Shown: piece after piece, positions 62,827 through 64,000 of the stretch
Layout of the letters: every line of letters starts with the position of its first letter
How positions within the stretch are numbered: position 1 is the stretch's first letter
Source: Azospirillum rugosum
GTDB taxonomy: Bacteria; Pseudomonadota; Alphaproteobacteria; Azospirillales; Azospirillaceae
Direction: 5' to 3'
Assembly (NCBI RefSeq): GCF_017876155.1
Contig: NZ_JAGINP010000002.1
Span: 1-64,000, forward strand
Length of the DNA: 64,000 nt
Notes under the pieces: model-generated
The model's input: only the letters and a program-made list of their open reading frames with translations
What the model was told of the DNA's origin: nothing
Databases searched by the model: none
Program-made: the position numbers and the translations under genes

Positions 62827-63660
62827 TCACGCCGACACGGCGATGGTGGGAAGGGAACTGCCGCCCGCTTGGCCAACCGTCTGCTGCCACGCGGAAATCC
62901 AACCGCGGACCCGCACGACCTCGCCGACCACGATGATCGCCGGGCGCTTGGCCTGCAGCCGGACCACGTCCCGTGCGCAGTGCGCGAGGCAGGTTTCGAT
63001 CACGGTCTGCGCCTCGGTGCTGGCGCTGGAGACGATGGCGACCGGGGTCATCGCCGGCTTGCCGGACGCCACCAGCCGCTCCGCGATCGTCTCCATGGTG
63101 CCGAGCGCCATGTAGAAGACCAGCGCGCCGGGCATCCGCGCCAAGATGTCCCAGTCGAGATCCGCCGGCAGCCCGCCGGCCTTGTCGTGGCCGGTGACGA
63201 AGGTCGCCGTGGTGCCGAAGCCGCGGTGGGTCACCGGAATGCCGGCGTAAGCCAGCCCGCCGATGCCCGCGGTCACGCCCGGCACCACGCGGAACGGCAC
63301 CTCGGCCTCGGCCAGCGCGATGCATTCCTCGCCGCCGCGGCCGAACACGAAGGGGTCGCCGCCCTTCAACCGCAGCACGCGCAGCCCCTGGCGCGCCAGT
63401 TCGACCAGCCGCGCGTTGATGTCCTCCTGCTTCGGGGAGGGGCGGCCGGCGCGCTTGCCGACGTCGACCAGCGCCGCGCCCGGCTTCGCAAGCTCCAGGA
63501 TCCCCTCGCCGACCAGCGCGTCATAAACGATGGCGTCGGCCTCGCCCAGCGCCTTGGCGGCCAGCAGGGTCAGCAGGCCGGGATCGCCGGGACCGGCGCC
63601 GGCCAGCCAGACGCTGCCCGGATCGAAGGCCGGCAACCGGGCGAACAGAGCTGAACTCAT
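62827..63660 (-). CDS. cobA: Uroporphyrinogen-III C-methyltransferase
   Basis: 277 residues from ATG 63660, which overlaps the upstream stop (ATGA); the ATG at 63669 is less likely. VWLAGAGPGDPGLLTLLAAKAL, RLKGGDPFVFGRGGEE, VPFRVVPGVTAGIGGLAYAGIP and PVTHR match the SAM-dependent SUMT. Makes precorrin-2 for siroheme, the CysI cofactor. Confidence 0.95.
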   Translation of the reverse strand: MSSALFARLPAFDPGSVWLAGAGPGDPGLLTLLAAKALGEADAIVYDALVGEGILELAKPGAALVDVGKRAGRPSPKQEDINARLVELARQGLRVLRLKGGDPFVFGRGGEECIALAEAEVPFRVVPGVTAGIGGLAYAGIPVTHRGFGTTATFVTGHDKAGGLPADLDWDILARMPGALVFYMALGTMETIAERLVASGKPAMTPVAIVSSASTEAQTVIETCLAHCARDVVRLQAKRPAIIVVGEVVRVRGWISAWQQTVGQAGGSSLPTIAVSA

Positions 63661-64000
63661 GGCAGCCATCCCTTGCCGGCGATGAAGTCGCGGCTGGCCC
63701 GCAGCACGTCTGGTCCCTTGGCGCCCTCCGCGCGCAGCCGGTCGCGCAGGGCCGCGATTTCCCCCAGCCGCTCCGCCCAGCTGGCCGGGAACAGGGCTTC
63801 CAGCCGCTCGCGCACCATCTGCGCCAGCGCCGGGCTCTTGCCGCCGGTGGAGACGGTCATCAGCAGGTCGCCGCGGCGAACCACAGACGGCGCGTGGAAA
63901 TCACACAAGGGAATCACATCCTCCACATTCACCAGAATCCCGCGTTCCCGCGCACGGCGCGCGAGATCCTCGGCCACCATGTCCTCCAGCCCCACCACGA
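63657..64000 (-). CDS. cysG: Siroheme synthase N-terminal domain (precorrin-2 dehydrogenase/ferrochelatase), partial
   Basis: The gene enters from the window's right edge, so its 5' end is missing; the C-terminal ~113 residues are seen: DFHAPSVVRRGDLLMTVSTGGKSPALA and a helical end. The VSTGGKSPALA segment is the CysG-B/Met8 signature. It oxidises precorrin-2 and inserts iron. Overlaps cobA by 4 bases. Confidence 0.9.
   Translation of the reverse strand, partial: VVGLEDMVAEDLARRARERGILVNVEDVIPLCDFHAPSVVRRGDLLMTVSTGGKSPALAQMVRERLEALFPASWAERLGEIAALRDRLRAEGAKGPDVLRASRDFIAGKGWLP

Noticed and set aside
62827-64000. Cobalamin riboswitch upstream of cobA
   Set aside because: The cobA start overlaps cysG, so there is no leader in the window; nothing resembling the B12 box was seen.
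1-64000. tRNA, rRNA genes and CRISPR arrays
   Set aside because: No cloverleaf-like segment, no rRNA signature and no regularly spaced ~30-bp repeats noticed; a tRNAscan or CRISPR finder run would be decisive.

Overview
This window is a high-GC stretch typical of an Azospirillum-like alphaproteobacterium (Rhodospirillales). The taxonomic guess rests on gene families and style: many two-component, c-di-GMP and chemoreceptor proteins, a Sia-type phospho-switch, GGAAC-N17-CGTT general-stress promoter architecture, a BMP-type nucleoside ABC transporter, and the siroheme/DUF2849/CysI/DUF934 assimilatory cluster. It is inference, not a database match. I saw no rRNA, tRNA or CRISPR array.

Region 1-2,400 is foreign. 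It starts with the tandem-repeat end of an IS21-like element abutting a histidyl-tRNA synthetase paralogue that has lost its first residues. A very AT-rich gene follows 12 bases after its stop. That gene reads as one 302-codon frame if three single-base homopolymer indels are repaired. Region 2,407-4,712 (minus) is an unrecognised three-gene operon with two membrane-anchored coiled-coil proteins. Region 4,943-12,271 is a signalling block: a DUF3369 response-regulator/kinase, SiaB, SiaC and a soluble histidine kinase on plus, and an OmpR-type regulator, the SiaA PP2C phosphatase and an overlapping periplasmic binding protein on minus. Here a histidine kinase sits where Pseudomonas has the SiaD diguanylate cyclase.

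Region 12,429-15,839 (minus) carries an FtsH-type protease, a CbpA/DnaJ-type co-chaperone and a surface lipoprotein. Region 16,040-28,333 is mixed: PdxH, a cation efflux protein, two unusual soluble chemoreceptors with C-terminal sensor regions, a small Cys-rich protein, a metallo-hydrolase, an anion transporter, a GT2 glycosyltransferase with a multispanning partner, and YgfZ. Region 28,509-33,548 is a complete BMP-family ABC transporter operon (ATPase, two permeases, binding protein, terminator) whose leader holds a near-consensus sigma-54 site inside a hairpin.

Region 33,656-43,646 has small envelope and unknown genes, two c-di-GMP enzymes, an archaeal-like PRPP synthase, an SDR and a hemerythrin. 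Region 44,031-49,893 contains folP, glmM-thiD (overlapping), a MocR regulator with a paired inverted operator around its promoter, and a DUF2892 gene behind a consensus EcfG promoter. Region 50,352-60,092 holds a Bax-inhibitor-like protein, a multicopper oxidase, CorA with an upstream receiver protein, DUF1127, GNAT, PhzF, MaoC, an Hsp70-like ATPase and a fatty acid desaturase. Region 60,307-64,000 (minus) is the siroheme/sulfite-reductase operon, running off the window end in the siroheme synthase N-terminal domain. Intergenic palindromic repeats of at least two families are scattered at 26.4, 30.2, 33.6, 57.4 and 60.1 kb.
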